Source of the DNA: Falciphora oryzae
Lineage: Eukaryota > Ascomycota > Sordariomycetes > Magnaporthales > Magnaporthaceae
NCBI GenBank assembly: GCA_000733355.1
Contig: JNVV01000024.1
Span: 442,148 to 481,164, forward strand
Direction: 5' to 3'
DNA: 39,017 nt
Below, piece by piece: positions 9,352-17,873 of the stretch. The position numbers and the translations under genes are program-made. Under the pieces are notes generated by a model, which was not told the DNA's origin, did not search any database, and saw only the letters and a program-made list of their open reading frames with translations. Positions within the stretch are counted from its first letter, which is position 1; every line of letters starts with the position of its first letter.

Positions 9352-11441
9352 ATGGCCGGCTTGGCAGAGCACCCGAAGGAGAAGGACGAGGTCTACCGCG
9401 GCGAGGCGGTGGCGGCCGAGGAGGATGCTGCGCGGGTAGTGGGCACGACTCAGCTCTACAGAGAGGACGGAAGGATACGGTTGATACCGGTCAGAAAACA
9501 GCGACTTGGCACCCGAGGCGTCGGTTATCAGGGGGTCCGCTAGATTGACTGACGGAACCTGCTTGATTAGATGCCGACACCAGATCCCAGAGGTGCCTCA
9601 GAACAAACTACTCACGCCAAAGTACCAGGCCCGCGGAGCTGGCTAACCAGGAGATGGTGATACAGACCCCCTGAACCTCCCCGTCTGGCGGAAGCGATTC
9701 GCCGTCTCGATACTATGCTTCTGTAAGTCAACCCTGCACTTCCTCTCGATGTATATAGAAGACTCTCTCGAGTCCACTGGACCCCTTCTAACACGCATCC
9801 CAACCTGCTATGCGCGGAACCGAAAAAAAAAGTCGGCGCGCTCGCCCTCAGCGCCGAGGTGGTGATCGGCGGCCTGATCCCCATCTTCATCCTCGAGTAC
9901 GCGGGCTTGGACCCGCGCTCGATCCGGACCGTCGACTTTGCGCACCCGGCCAACCGCAGCCCGCCGGGCAGCCCGCTCTCGGTGCTGCCGCCGGGGGTGC
10001 GCCCGCCGGACCTGGGCCGCATCACGCTGCTGGCCACGATCCCGCTGCTGACCAACGGCGCGGCGAGCTACCTGCTGGTGCCCCTCTCGACCGCCGTGGG
10101 CCGCCGGCCCGTGATGCTGCTGGCGTCGACGTGCGCGTGCGCCGGCGGCGCCTGGGCCGCGCTCAGCTCGGGCCTGGGGTCCCACCTGGCCGCGCGCGCG
10201 GTGCAAGGGCTGGGCGCCGGGGCGGTCGAGGCGCTGATCCCGCTCGTGGTGCAGGACATGTTCTTCCTGCACGAGCGCAACACGTGGATGTCGACCATTG
10301 TGAGCTCGCAGGGCGTTATCATCATCGGGCTCGGCATCGCGTCGCCCTACATCGCGGCCAACCACAGCTGGCGCTGGATCTACTGGATCACGACCGGGTT
10401 CGGCGTCGTGGCCTGGGCGCTGCTGCTGTTTTCCCTGCCCGAGACCAGGTGGACGCGGTCCAAGGAGGAGCTGAGTAGGTCTTGTCACAGTCTCTTCCGT
10501 TCTAGCCTTGGTTTCTTATCCGGATGGAAGAAAGGTACCTAACATGCGCCAATACTCTCACAGTGGGCCACAACGTCTACGACATCGGCCCAGACGAGGA
10601 CCGGCCGCGGCTCGACACGGCGCGGTTCCGGCCGCGGAGCGCGTGGGACGACGTGGGCGTCTTCAACTGCGGGTTTGAATGGCGCGAGGCGGGCGTGGCG
10701 ATGCTCGACACGCTGCGCACGACGCTGCTGCCCGTCGTCGTGTGGACCACGGTCGCCAACTCGGCCATGCTGGTCGCCACGCAGGCCTCGACCCAGGTCC
10801 TGTCGTTTGCGCTGCTGGCCCAAGGCTGGCGCTTCGAGCTGACGGGCCTCGGCGTCCTGCCTTTTGTTGCCGCCGCTCTCTTCGTCTACGTCTTTGCCGG
10901 CCCCGTGGCGGACCGCGTCTCGCTGTTCGTCACGCGGCGGCGCAATAGCAGAAGGGGCAAGGAAGGCGGCGACGGCAGCACCATGGCCCGCGAGGCCGAA
11001 GACAACCTGCCCAACTTCATCCTCCCCTTCGCGCTAGGCATCGCGGGCGTGTTCCTCTTCGGCGCGGCGGCGCAGCAGCGCATGCACTGGGCGGTGCTGC
11101 TGCTGGCCAGCTTCCTGGTCATCTTTGCCTACCTGACCGTCCTGACGCTCGGCAACGTCTTCGTCGTCGAGAGCTACCCGATGTGGGCGGGCCCGGTCCT
11201 GGTCAACGTCGGCAGCATGCGCATCACCGTTGCCTTCTTCCTCGCGAGCAGGGCCGTCGTGTGGGTGCAGGAGAACGGGGCGCTGGCGACCTTCGCCATC
11301 TACGGCGAGGCCCTGCTGGTCATCGCGCTCGGCATCCCGGCGCTCTTCTTCTTCGGCAAGCGGCTGCGGGCTTGGACGGCGGGCCGGGTCAAGGTTGGCC
11401 AGCAGCCGGGCGGCGAGGCAGGGAGGGTTGTGGGGTTGTAG
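9352..11441 (+). CDS. MFS transporter (multidrug/metabolite efflux type)
   Basis: Five proposed exons, 9352-9489, 9571-9592, 9666-9722, 9833-10474 and 10564-11441, total 1737 nt and 578 aa. The hydrophilic N terminus leads through a 22-nt micro-exon into DPLNLPVWRKRFAV, the motif typical before TM1 in fungal DHA-like MFS proteins. TM1 (ALALSAEVVIGGLIPIFIL) is followed by an extended Pro-rich external loop, then TM2, a GRRPV motif A, and TMs to about residue 250. A charged central loop (GHNVYDIGPDEDRP) precedes the second six-helix half, itself carrying a basic internal loop (RRRNSRRGKEGG). The intron 9723-9832 acceptor is odd: an A9-AG with no pyrimidine tract. It sits 648 bp upstream of the secreted repeat precursor on the same strand, so a shared role in peptide or metabolite export is conceivable but unproven. 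Confidence 0.87.
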
Positions 11442-12089
11442 CGTGGCATGGGGTGGCCTGAATGGGTAAATTCGAGGGACGGGTGTATCTTTCAGATAGA
11501 TTGATAGCGCCTCGTTGGTGGTGGCAGCAGGAGGTTGCACTGTTGAAACAATGAGGCTTGGTTGCCCAATCTGGAAATTCCCAGGACGGTCCCAAAACGC
11601 GAACCCCGGCAAGGCTGTTCTGCGTCGTTCGAGCGACAGGATATTTTTGGATCCAGCCGTGTCGTGCCCCTGGCTCCCCCGGAAAATAGCATGCATAAAC
11701 GCAGATCCTCGCGAGCAGAATCACCCCTGCTAAACTTTATGACGTTTGACAGCTGGCGGCCCCTAGGCAAACAACCTTGCGGGAACTACCCTCACCCATG
11801 TCTCTGGGCAAATCTCGAACTTGTCGTGCCCCCTCGCTGGCGAGGGCAGATGACCATAAATACGCCAGTTACCAAGTCTAATCGCCTATCTATCTTTCTT
11901 TTCCTCCTCCTCACCACACACTCATCCAAGACAGAGATAATTCCAAGTGCCAGCTGGTTGGTTCTCTTTTCTCACGCCCGTAGTGATTTTGGGTCTATTC
12001 CTCCAACGAGACTCTCCGACGAGACTTCCGCTCAACGAACCGACAACTGTATAAGCCGTTCCCTCCCACGAGCCACAAGAAACCCCAAG
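11442..12089 (+). promoter_or_regulatory. Promoter and 5' leader of the secreted repeat-peptide precursor
   Basis: A near-perfect palindrome, CCCTCGC-TG-GCGAGGG at 11831-11846, lies just before a TATA-like CATAAATA at 11855-11862. A CT-rich initiator-like stretch follows (about 11885-11915). The ATG at 12090 has AAG A ATG-type purine context. The layout, with operator-like palindrome, TATA box and CT block, suggests a regulated, highly expressed gene; this is inference. The frame of the precursor is open upstream to 11562 without looking coding. Confidence 0.5.
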
Positions 12090-13082
12090 ATGCAGCTCTC
12101 ACGCGCCACCCTGCTCGCCATCCTCCTGGCCCAGCACGCCAGCGCCACCCCCGTGGCCACCCAAGACCTCGAGGCCCGCGACAACCCTGCCCTGCAGTGC
12201 TACGGCAGCCGATGCGCCATGGCCAGGGCCAGGAGGGCCGAGGAGCCCACCCCGGCGGAGATCGCCGCCCGGGCTGACCCGTCCCCATGGAAGGTCGACG
12301 TGATTCCTCCCATTCCACAAAGGCCCCGCCGGGACGTTGGAGAGGAGGACGCCGACGAGACCGCAGAAGAGGAGCCCACACGAGTTGAGCTTGCTCCTCG
12401 GGAAGACCCGTCGAAGACGTTCATTGGACAGGTCCCCCCTGCTCCCCGGAAGCCCCGTCGTGAAGTTAGTGACGAGGACGCCGACGAGACCGCAGAAGAG
12501 GAGCCCACACGAGTTGAGCTTGCTCCTCGGGAAGACCCGTCGAAGACGTTCATTGGACAGGTCCCCCCTGCTCCCCGGAAGCCCCGTCGTGAAGTTAGTG
12601 ACGAGGACGCCGACTTGACCTCGGAGGAAGAGCCTACTCGAGTTGAGCTTGCTCCTCGAGAAGATCCGTCCAAGGTCTTCACTGGGCAGGTCCCTCCTGC
12701 ACCCCGGAAGCCTCGCCGTGACATTACCGAGGAGAACGTGGAGGCGGGTACCCCAGTCATGATCGCCGCCCGGGCTGACAAGTCCCCGTGGTGGACCGAG
12801 CCGGCCGGAAAGATGCGCCGGGACAATGCCGACGAGGAGGAGGGGGCTACCCCAGTCATGATCGCCGCCCGAGCTGATCCGTCCCCGTGGTGGACTGAGC
12901 CTGCTGGAAAACTCCGCCGGGACAACGTCGAGGAGGATGAGGAGGCCACCCCAATCATGATCGCCGCCCGCGCTGGTCCGTCTCCGTGGTGGACCGAGCC
13001 GGCCGCCGCTGTGCCTGGAACGCCCCGCCGGGACGTCAGTGAGGAGGCTGTTGTGGAGGAGGAGGAGGCTGAGGAAGAGTAA
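12090..13082 (+). CDS. Secreted KEX2-type repeat precursor with seven candidate peptides
   Basis: Single exon, 330 aa. Signal peptide MQLSRATLLAILLAQHASA (1-19). The mature part has eight Arg-Arg sites (48-49, 80-81, 123-124, 166-167, 209-210, 243-244, 276-277, 313-314) and no Lys-Arg. Seven segments each start after a single [AP]R and end at RR: 62-79 ADPSPWKVDVIPPIPQRP; 105-122 and 148-165 EDPSKTFIGQVPPAPRKP (identical); 191-208 EDPSKVFTGQVPPAPRKP; 229-242 ADKSPWWTEPAGKM; 262-275 ADPSPWWTEPAGKL; 295-312 AGPSPWWTEPAAAVPGTP. Asp/Glu-rich spacers separate them. An N-terminal stretch holds the only two Cys (CYGSRC, 37-42). Architecture matches fungal KEX2-processed repeat proteins, a group including alpha-type pheromones, repellents and RiPP precursors; no characterised member is recognised. 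Cores lack Tyr and Cys. The product and its role are unknown; a structural cell-wall protein is the main alternative. Confidence 0.85.
   Translation: MQLSRATLLAILLAQHASATPVATQDLEARDNPALQCYGSRCAMARARRAEEPTPAEIAARADPSPWKVDVIPPIPQRPRRDVGEEDADETAEEEPTRVELAPREDPSKTFIGQVPPAPRKPRREVSDEDADETAEEEPTRVELAPREDPSKTFIGQVPPAPRKPRREVSDEDADLTSEEEPTRVELAPREDPSKVFTGQVPPAPRKPRRDITEENVEAGTPVMIAARADKSPWWTEPAGKMRRDNADEEEGATPVMIAARADPSPWWTEPAGKLRRDNVEEDEEATPIMIAARAGPSPWWTEPAAAVPGTPRRDVSEEAVVEEEEAEEE
12345..12731 (+). repeat. Three tandem 129-bp units in the precursor gene (two identical)
   Basis: Units 12345-12473, 12474-12602 and 12603-12731, each 43 codons. Copies 1 and 2 are identical base for base; copy 3 is clearly diverged, with many silent changes and a few replacements (T to V, I to T in the core). 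Each unit codes spacer, LAPR, core and RKPRR. The identity points to a very recent duplication or gene conversion. Confidence 0.95.
12750..13046 (+). repeat. Three 99-bp imperfect units in the precursor gene
   Basis: Units start at 12750, 12849 and 12948, each 33 codons beginning TP[VI]MIAAR and carrying the SPWWTEPA core. They differ at several sites and the third has a longer, Pro-containing end (AAAVPGTPRR), so they are older than the 129-bp pair. Confidence 0.9.
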
Positions 13083-13679
13083 AGGCGCAACCTACCATTG
13101 TTTGGACATGCAGCATTGCAGCTGGAGTGGCGGGAGTCATTAGCCCAGGAGTTATGGTTGGTTCTACATGTGTTGGGAAGGGCACAGCCTTTATCTATCT
13201 ACAGAAAGAGCTCCGTATGGCCTGCTATTCGGGACGCCAATATTTAAGCCTATTTGATCATACCTGCTCGCCTTTCGCCTCGACGCAAATATTGGTGGTT
13301 GGGATTATCTGCTGAGCCATCTCTCCCGTCCGTCGCTAATAGTTATCGCAAGACCAAGCTCACTCTACCGAATTTCCCTCGCAAGGCTGGCCACTGGGAC
13401 AACGTGGGCCGCTTTTCTATCCGACACACGGCTCCTAAAGCACCCAGACGTGTACCGATGGATCGCTCCCACGCTCAGAGTAATCATTAACACATTAAGT
13501 CATACAAAAGCCAAAGGTCTCCCGCCAGCACAGCCTTGTCCATGAGGCTGAGGCCGGCGGACGGGACAGCGATTGGTAAAGTCCATGCTCGAACAGGAGT
13601 CCAGGACGCGGCAGGGCGTACAGCCTCGCAAGCCGGCCCAACACACAAAGACCAAGCGAGCCAACAGGGGACGGGGCGG
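13083..13679. other. Convergent 3' intergenic region
   Basis: Holds the 3' UTR of the repeat precursor (plus) and of the TMEM135-like gene (minus). No gene-like open frame seen. Confidence 0.5.
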
Positions 13680-15791
13680 TCACTCCTCCTTCCTCAGAAA
13701 AACGCCCGAGCCGTCATCAACCCCAACCTCCATCCCGTCCATCTCCTCGTCCTCGTCCTCCTCCCCTTCCTCCTCCTCGTCCTCCTCCATCGCCCAGTCC
13801 CGCCACCCCTCGCCCCGGACCCAGCTGACGCCCCTCCGCCAGCCGGGCTCGCGGATGCCCGAGGCCGCGTCGCGCTCGTACACGACGCCCGTGAGCATGA
13901 CGGCCAGCACAAAGACCCAGACGTCGCCCGCCGCCATGGCGCGCCACCAGCGCCGCTTGACGCCGACCTTCCAGAGCGAGTCGACGCTCTGGCGCGCGCT
14001 GTACAGGAAGATGGCCCGCCCCTTGCTGCGCTCGACCCAGGCCCAGAACCCGGCCGCGAACCCGCCGAGGAAGAAGCGCTGCGTCGCGAGCGCCCCGCGC
14101 GGCAGCCACGCCTGCAGCAGGCAGATGGACGCCCACGCCGTCGAGACGGCGCCCGTCGCGAACGTCGACGTCCGCAGCGCCGACGCCAGCAGGCGGCGGA
14201 GCACCGAGGCCGGGGCGTGGTAGAGCAGCCGGAACCGCGGGAGCGCCATCAGCGCGTACGCGGCCAGGAAGAAGCGCGCCGCGGCGGGGAACGACCGGAG
14301 CCAGAAGGTGAGGTAGGTGCGCGCGCACGAGGGGTCGTGCGGGTGCAGCGTCGCGCACGACAGCGATGTCAGCAGCGGGTGCGCCCTGTTCGAGATGGGC
14401 GCGATCGCTGACAGCTGCGACGGCAGCGTGTCAGCCTTGTCCGGGAAGAGGGTGGGGGAGACGAAGGGTCTGCAGTGGTGGGTGGCGTCAGCAAAACTCG
14501 GAGCAGTTATCAAGGGGCGTGGTAGAAGAGGGACTGCTCCTCGCTTCAGGTGAGAGATGCATCCAGGACTTACGGCCAGTTGAGCCTCGCCATCGTCGCA
14601 AGGCTGTCCACGATGTCGTACGTCCCCGGCCAGGGGAGGCTCCGCGGGTGCTCTGGCGGGCGCTGCTGGATGTACGCGCCGGACCACTTGAAGATCATGT
14701 CGCCGTACTGCCTGGGGAAGCAGTCGCGGTCCAGGACGCAGGCGTGCAGCAGCTGCCCAAATGCAAGCGGCTGCAGCATCCAGCTGCCCCACCACCAGGG
14801 CCTCTCGCGGCGGACCCGCCCGCCCTTCTCCCAGCCCCAGACCATGCCGTTCTCCTCGGCCATGTTCCAGCCGAACTCGAGGGCGCGGAAGAGCGCGTAG
14901 ATGGCGACCGAGACGCGCAGCTGCTGCGCCGGGTAGATGCCCAGGGCCAGCCCCGCCAGCGAGGCGCCCACCGCGGGCGCGTAGGGCGACGTCAGCGTCC
15001 CCGCCGTCCGCGGGTTGCGGCGCCGGAACGGCTCGGCCGACGGGTCGAGCAGGTGCAGGCGGAGCCGCGTGAAGAAGCGGAACAGCAGCCTGTATAGCAG
15101 CAAGATGGAGCTGAGCGATAGCGATAGCCGGAAGGTCGGAGACTTGTACAGGGGCTCCTTCTTGGAGGCTGCCCCCGCTGCTGCTGGGCTGGAGATTACC
15201 ACAAGAGGGAGAAAGTCAGCACTCTAACCTTCAAACTCGGCCAGCCAAAGGGTCCCCTCGCAAGAGAGCCGTATAAGCAACACAGACGTACTCTTTCTTG
15301 GCGCCCATTATCCTCTTTAAAACGACAGACCACGTCTTCATTGCGATGCTCGTGGCGATAAAGACGCGTATAGAATGCCGCACCGCGCGCACATTATAGT
15401 CGTTGACAGGCGAGAGCGCCGCCGCCGCGTCCTGCTGCTTTTTCCCCTTCCCCTTTCCTGCCCTGCTGCTACCCTCGACGGCGCCGGTCGAGGCCAGCTC
15501 CACGCCAGTCGTCGCCGCCTCGCCGCTCTTGTTGTCACCGGCCGTCGTGCTCGACGCCGCTGCCGCCGACCTCCCTCCTCCGGCTCCGTCGCCGTTGACG
15601 ATGCGCGCGACCGTCTCGACGCTAGGCGCGTTCCTCTTGAGGACGCGCGAGCGCGATAGGATATACTTGTGCAGCGTGGCGTACTCGCGGGCCGAGACGG
15701 TGTAGCGCAGCGCGTTGCGCAGGATCGGGTCGCTGGCCGCCCGCGACGCCGGCGACGCTGCCGGGGGCCCGCCGCCGGCCGAGGACGCCAT
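13680..15791 (-). CDS. TMEM135-like multi-pass membrane protein
   Basis: Exons 15791-15292, 15188-14574 and 14469-13680; total 1905 nt, 634 aa. Introns 15189-15291 (GTACGT, GTGCTGAC branch, CAG) and 14470-14573 (GTAAGT, GCTGAC branch, TGCAG) are in phase. The N-terminal domain has YTVSAREYATLHKYILSR and a low-complexity linker. The central part carries the family hallmark HACVLDRDCFPRQYG and YIQQRPPEHP. The C-terminal half repeats a similar fold with CATLHPHDPSCARTYLTFW, several hydrophobic helices and SLWKVGVKRRWWRAMAAGDVW. Animal TMEM135 is linked to peroxisomes, mitochondrial dynamics and lipid handling; fungal homologues are uncharacterised, so an organelle-membrane role is inferred. The C terminus is strikingly acidic (EEDEEEEGEEDEDEE), giving a TCC-rich tract near 13745-13790 on the plus strand. 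Gene is convergent with the repeat precursor and probably unrelated to it. Confidence 0.85.
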
Positions 15792-17873
15792 CGTGTGTTT
15801 CCGCCTTGAATGTAATGTCGAGAGATGATGGACGGCTTCGAACAGGTTTCGTTGGTCCGACGATGTTCGGTCGCCGGTTCAGGGGTCGGGCGTAGGGGGT
15901 TGGGTAGGGCGGTCGAGTCGGGTCGGTTGGTCCTTCGAGATGTTGCAGTCTCTAGACGAGGGGTGGCCTGTCCGGTCCGCCCGTAATCGATCGGATGATT
16001 ACTATGGAAGACGATCTGCAGATAGCCGTCTAGTCCTGGATGCGAGAGTGCGCGGACTGATTGGAGCTGCACCGTCAACCAAGGCGGGCAACAAAGTAAT
16101 TACACGGGTGATTGGGTAGGTAGGTATGGATGGTCCTTTGGAGGGCAAGAGAATGGAAGGGCTCGGGGTCTTGATTACTCGGCTCTCTCGATGGTGGGAC
16201 AAGCCAGGCCGGCTCGGCTTGTTTTGCCTTGCTGAGCTTGGGCGACGACGGGGGCTCGGATTTTGGCACGTGCGAGGCCCAGCCGAGGTGCTTTTCCGCC
16301 ACCCAAGCTCAGGGGTCCCCCCAATCTTGGCTCGACGCGGCGGGGAATTTGGATGGCTCAATATAATGGAAATGCGTTCATGCACAAGCGCTAACAAATG
16401 CAAGCACCGCGACCCGGCGCTTGAACAGACAAGATTAAACGACCCCAGAGTCCCCCTTTCTAGTCCCGCTTCTGGATGGGTTCTGCATGATCGGATACCA
16501 CCCTGTGCCGTTTCTGGCTCGCCTCGCTCCCCTGCCGCGGAGAATTCCACCGAGGGCGCGAGCGAGCGCAAGGAATGAATGGCGGGGCTTGATGATGCGT
16601 CGACCTTCCCCAAGCAGTAAAGCGCACGTCGCGTCGGCAGCGTAGGGTAAAGGAACGAGCGTTGAGAAACTTTCGCGTTTCGCATGTTTTGTCTTGCTTT
16701 AGTGCCCCCAGGTGCTCGCTGGCTTCCTTGTATCGGCGAGGCCAACAACTAGCAACGATCCTACAAAAGGGCAAGCGTGGGCGTGGAAAAGACCTGTACT
16801 ACTACTATCAGGCTGGTATCGTGGCCTCGGTCATCGCCGAGCTCTGCATGAATTCGAACTTCCCAGAGCTCCATTCGAACCGCACTTGAGCCCCCGCGCA
16901 CAAGCAACCACGAAGTCCCAGCAAGCATCGGCCAAGCAGCGAAATGGAAGCTAGGGCTTCACTACCAGTGGGTTTAACCTTTTATTTCCTTTGATCTTTT
17001 CTGTAAACCATCGCGCGTCTACCAACCAACCTAGGCAGGTACACAGTCCCTTTTTGATTCCTCGTTCCCAGTGAGAAAAAATGACGACCAGTCAACTCCG
17101 AAGAAAGAAGAAGAGAAATCCATCTCGTGCGGTGCCCCGGGCGTTGCCAATGCCCACCGAAGAAATAGAAATCACATGTCTTGCTTCCTTGTACCTCCAA
17201 AGACGAAAAACGAGAAAGGTGCCGAGACCAGATGCCATGACCATGACCAATATGAGAGAATCCCTATGAGAGAGGCCGGCGGAAAGGCTGTACTAGGTAT
17301 TAGTCGAGGCCAATAACGGCGGGACAACAACCGCTCCAAGACCTATGGACAGCAAAGTGTTTTGCTGACCTCCATGCCGATAATTGCCTTGTAAAAATCC
17401 ATCGCCGCCAGAGAGAAAGAGGAAAAGACAAACAGTATTTAAGGCTCGCCTTGGAGGGCGATACCCCAGCATTGGGGTTGTGTGCTTTTGTTTTTTTTCT
17501 TTGCTTTTTTCTTTTTTTCTTTTGGGCTCCGTGCGGAAAGATGGGGTTAAGGAGATGGGGGAAAAACGCCCTTGAGAACCCCGGAATCTAACACCTAACG
17601 CAATGCTTGACAACCAATGACAGGAAAAATACCTTCGACAAGAGTACCGGGAAAATGAAAGAGACAAGAAGGCGGTGCTTTGTACTGAGAAAGGGAGGAA
17701 GTGGGGAGATTTGGGGAAAGACACCAACAAGAAATAGAAGAGACAGCTGGAACAATGTACCCGTGCCGTGGGAGTCATCCGGTCGTAAAAATGTGCAAGC
17801 GTGGTCGAAAGCCGGCTTTTGGTGCCGAGTCCTCCACCGCAATGAAGTCGAGACAACAAGTAGAGGAGCAGAA
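15792..17873. other. 2.1-kb intergenic region upstream of the TMEM135-like gene
   Basis: Contains the promoter of the TMEM135-like gene (from 15792) and the 3' UTR of the BTB-like gene (ending before 17873). A CACGTG E-box sits at about 16267. Around 17490-17525 there is a T-rich tract interrupted by single C and G. I found no gene; several short frames lack any recognisable feature. Confidence 0.5.

Noticed and set aside
11562..12089. In-frame 176-codon extension upstream of the repeat precursor
   Set aside because: Contains the TATA-like box and CT-rich leader, and would bury the signal peptide inside the protein.
12090..13082. Dikaritin (ustiloxin/phomopsin-type) precursor
   Set aside because: Cores contain no Tyr, and no UstYa/DUF3328 gene lies in the window; only the general KEX2-repeat architecture is shared.
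13536..14411. Plus-strand frames opposite the TMEM135-like gene
   Set aside because: Arg/Pro/Ala-rich shadows of a GC-rich coding strand; poly-Ser run mirrors the acidic tail codons.
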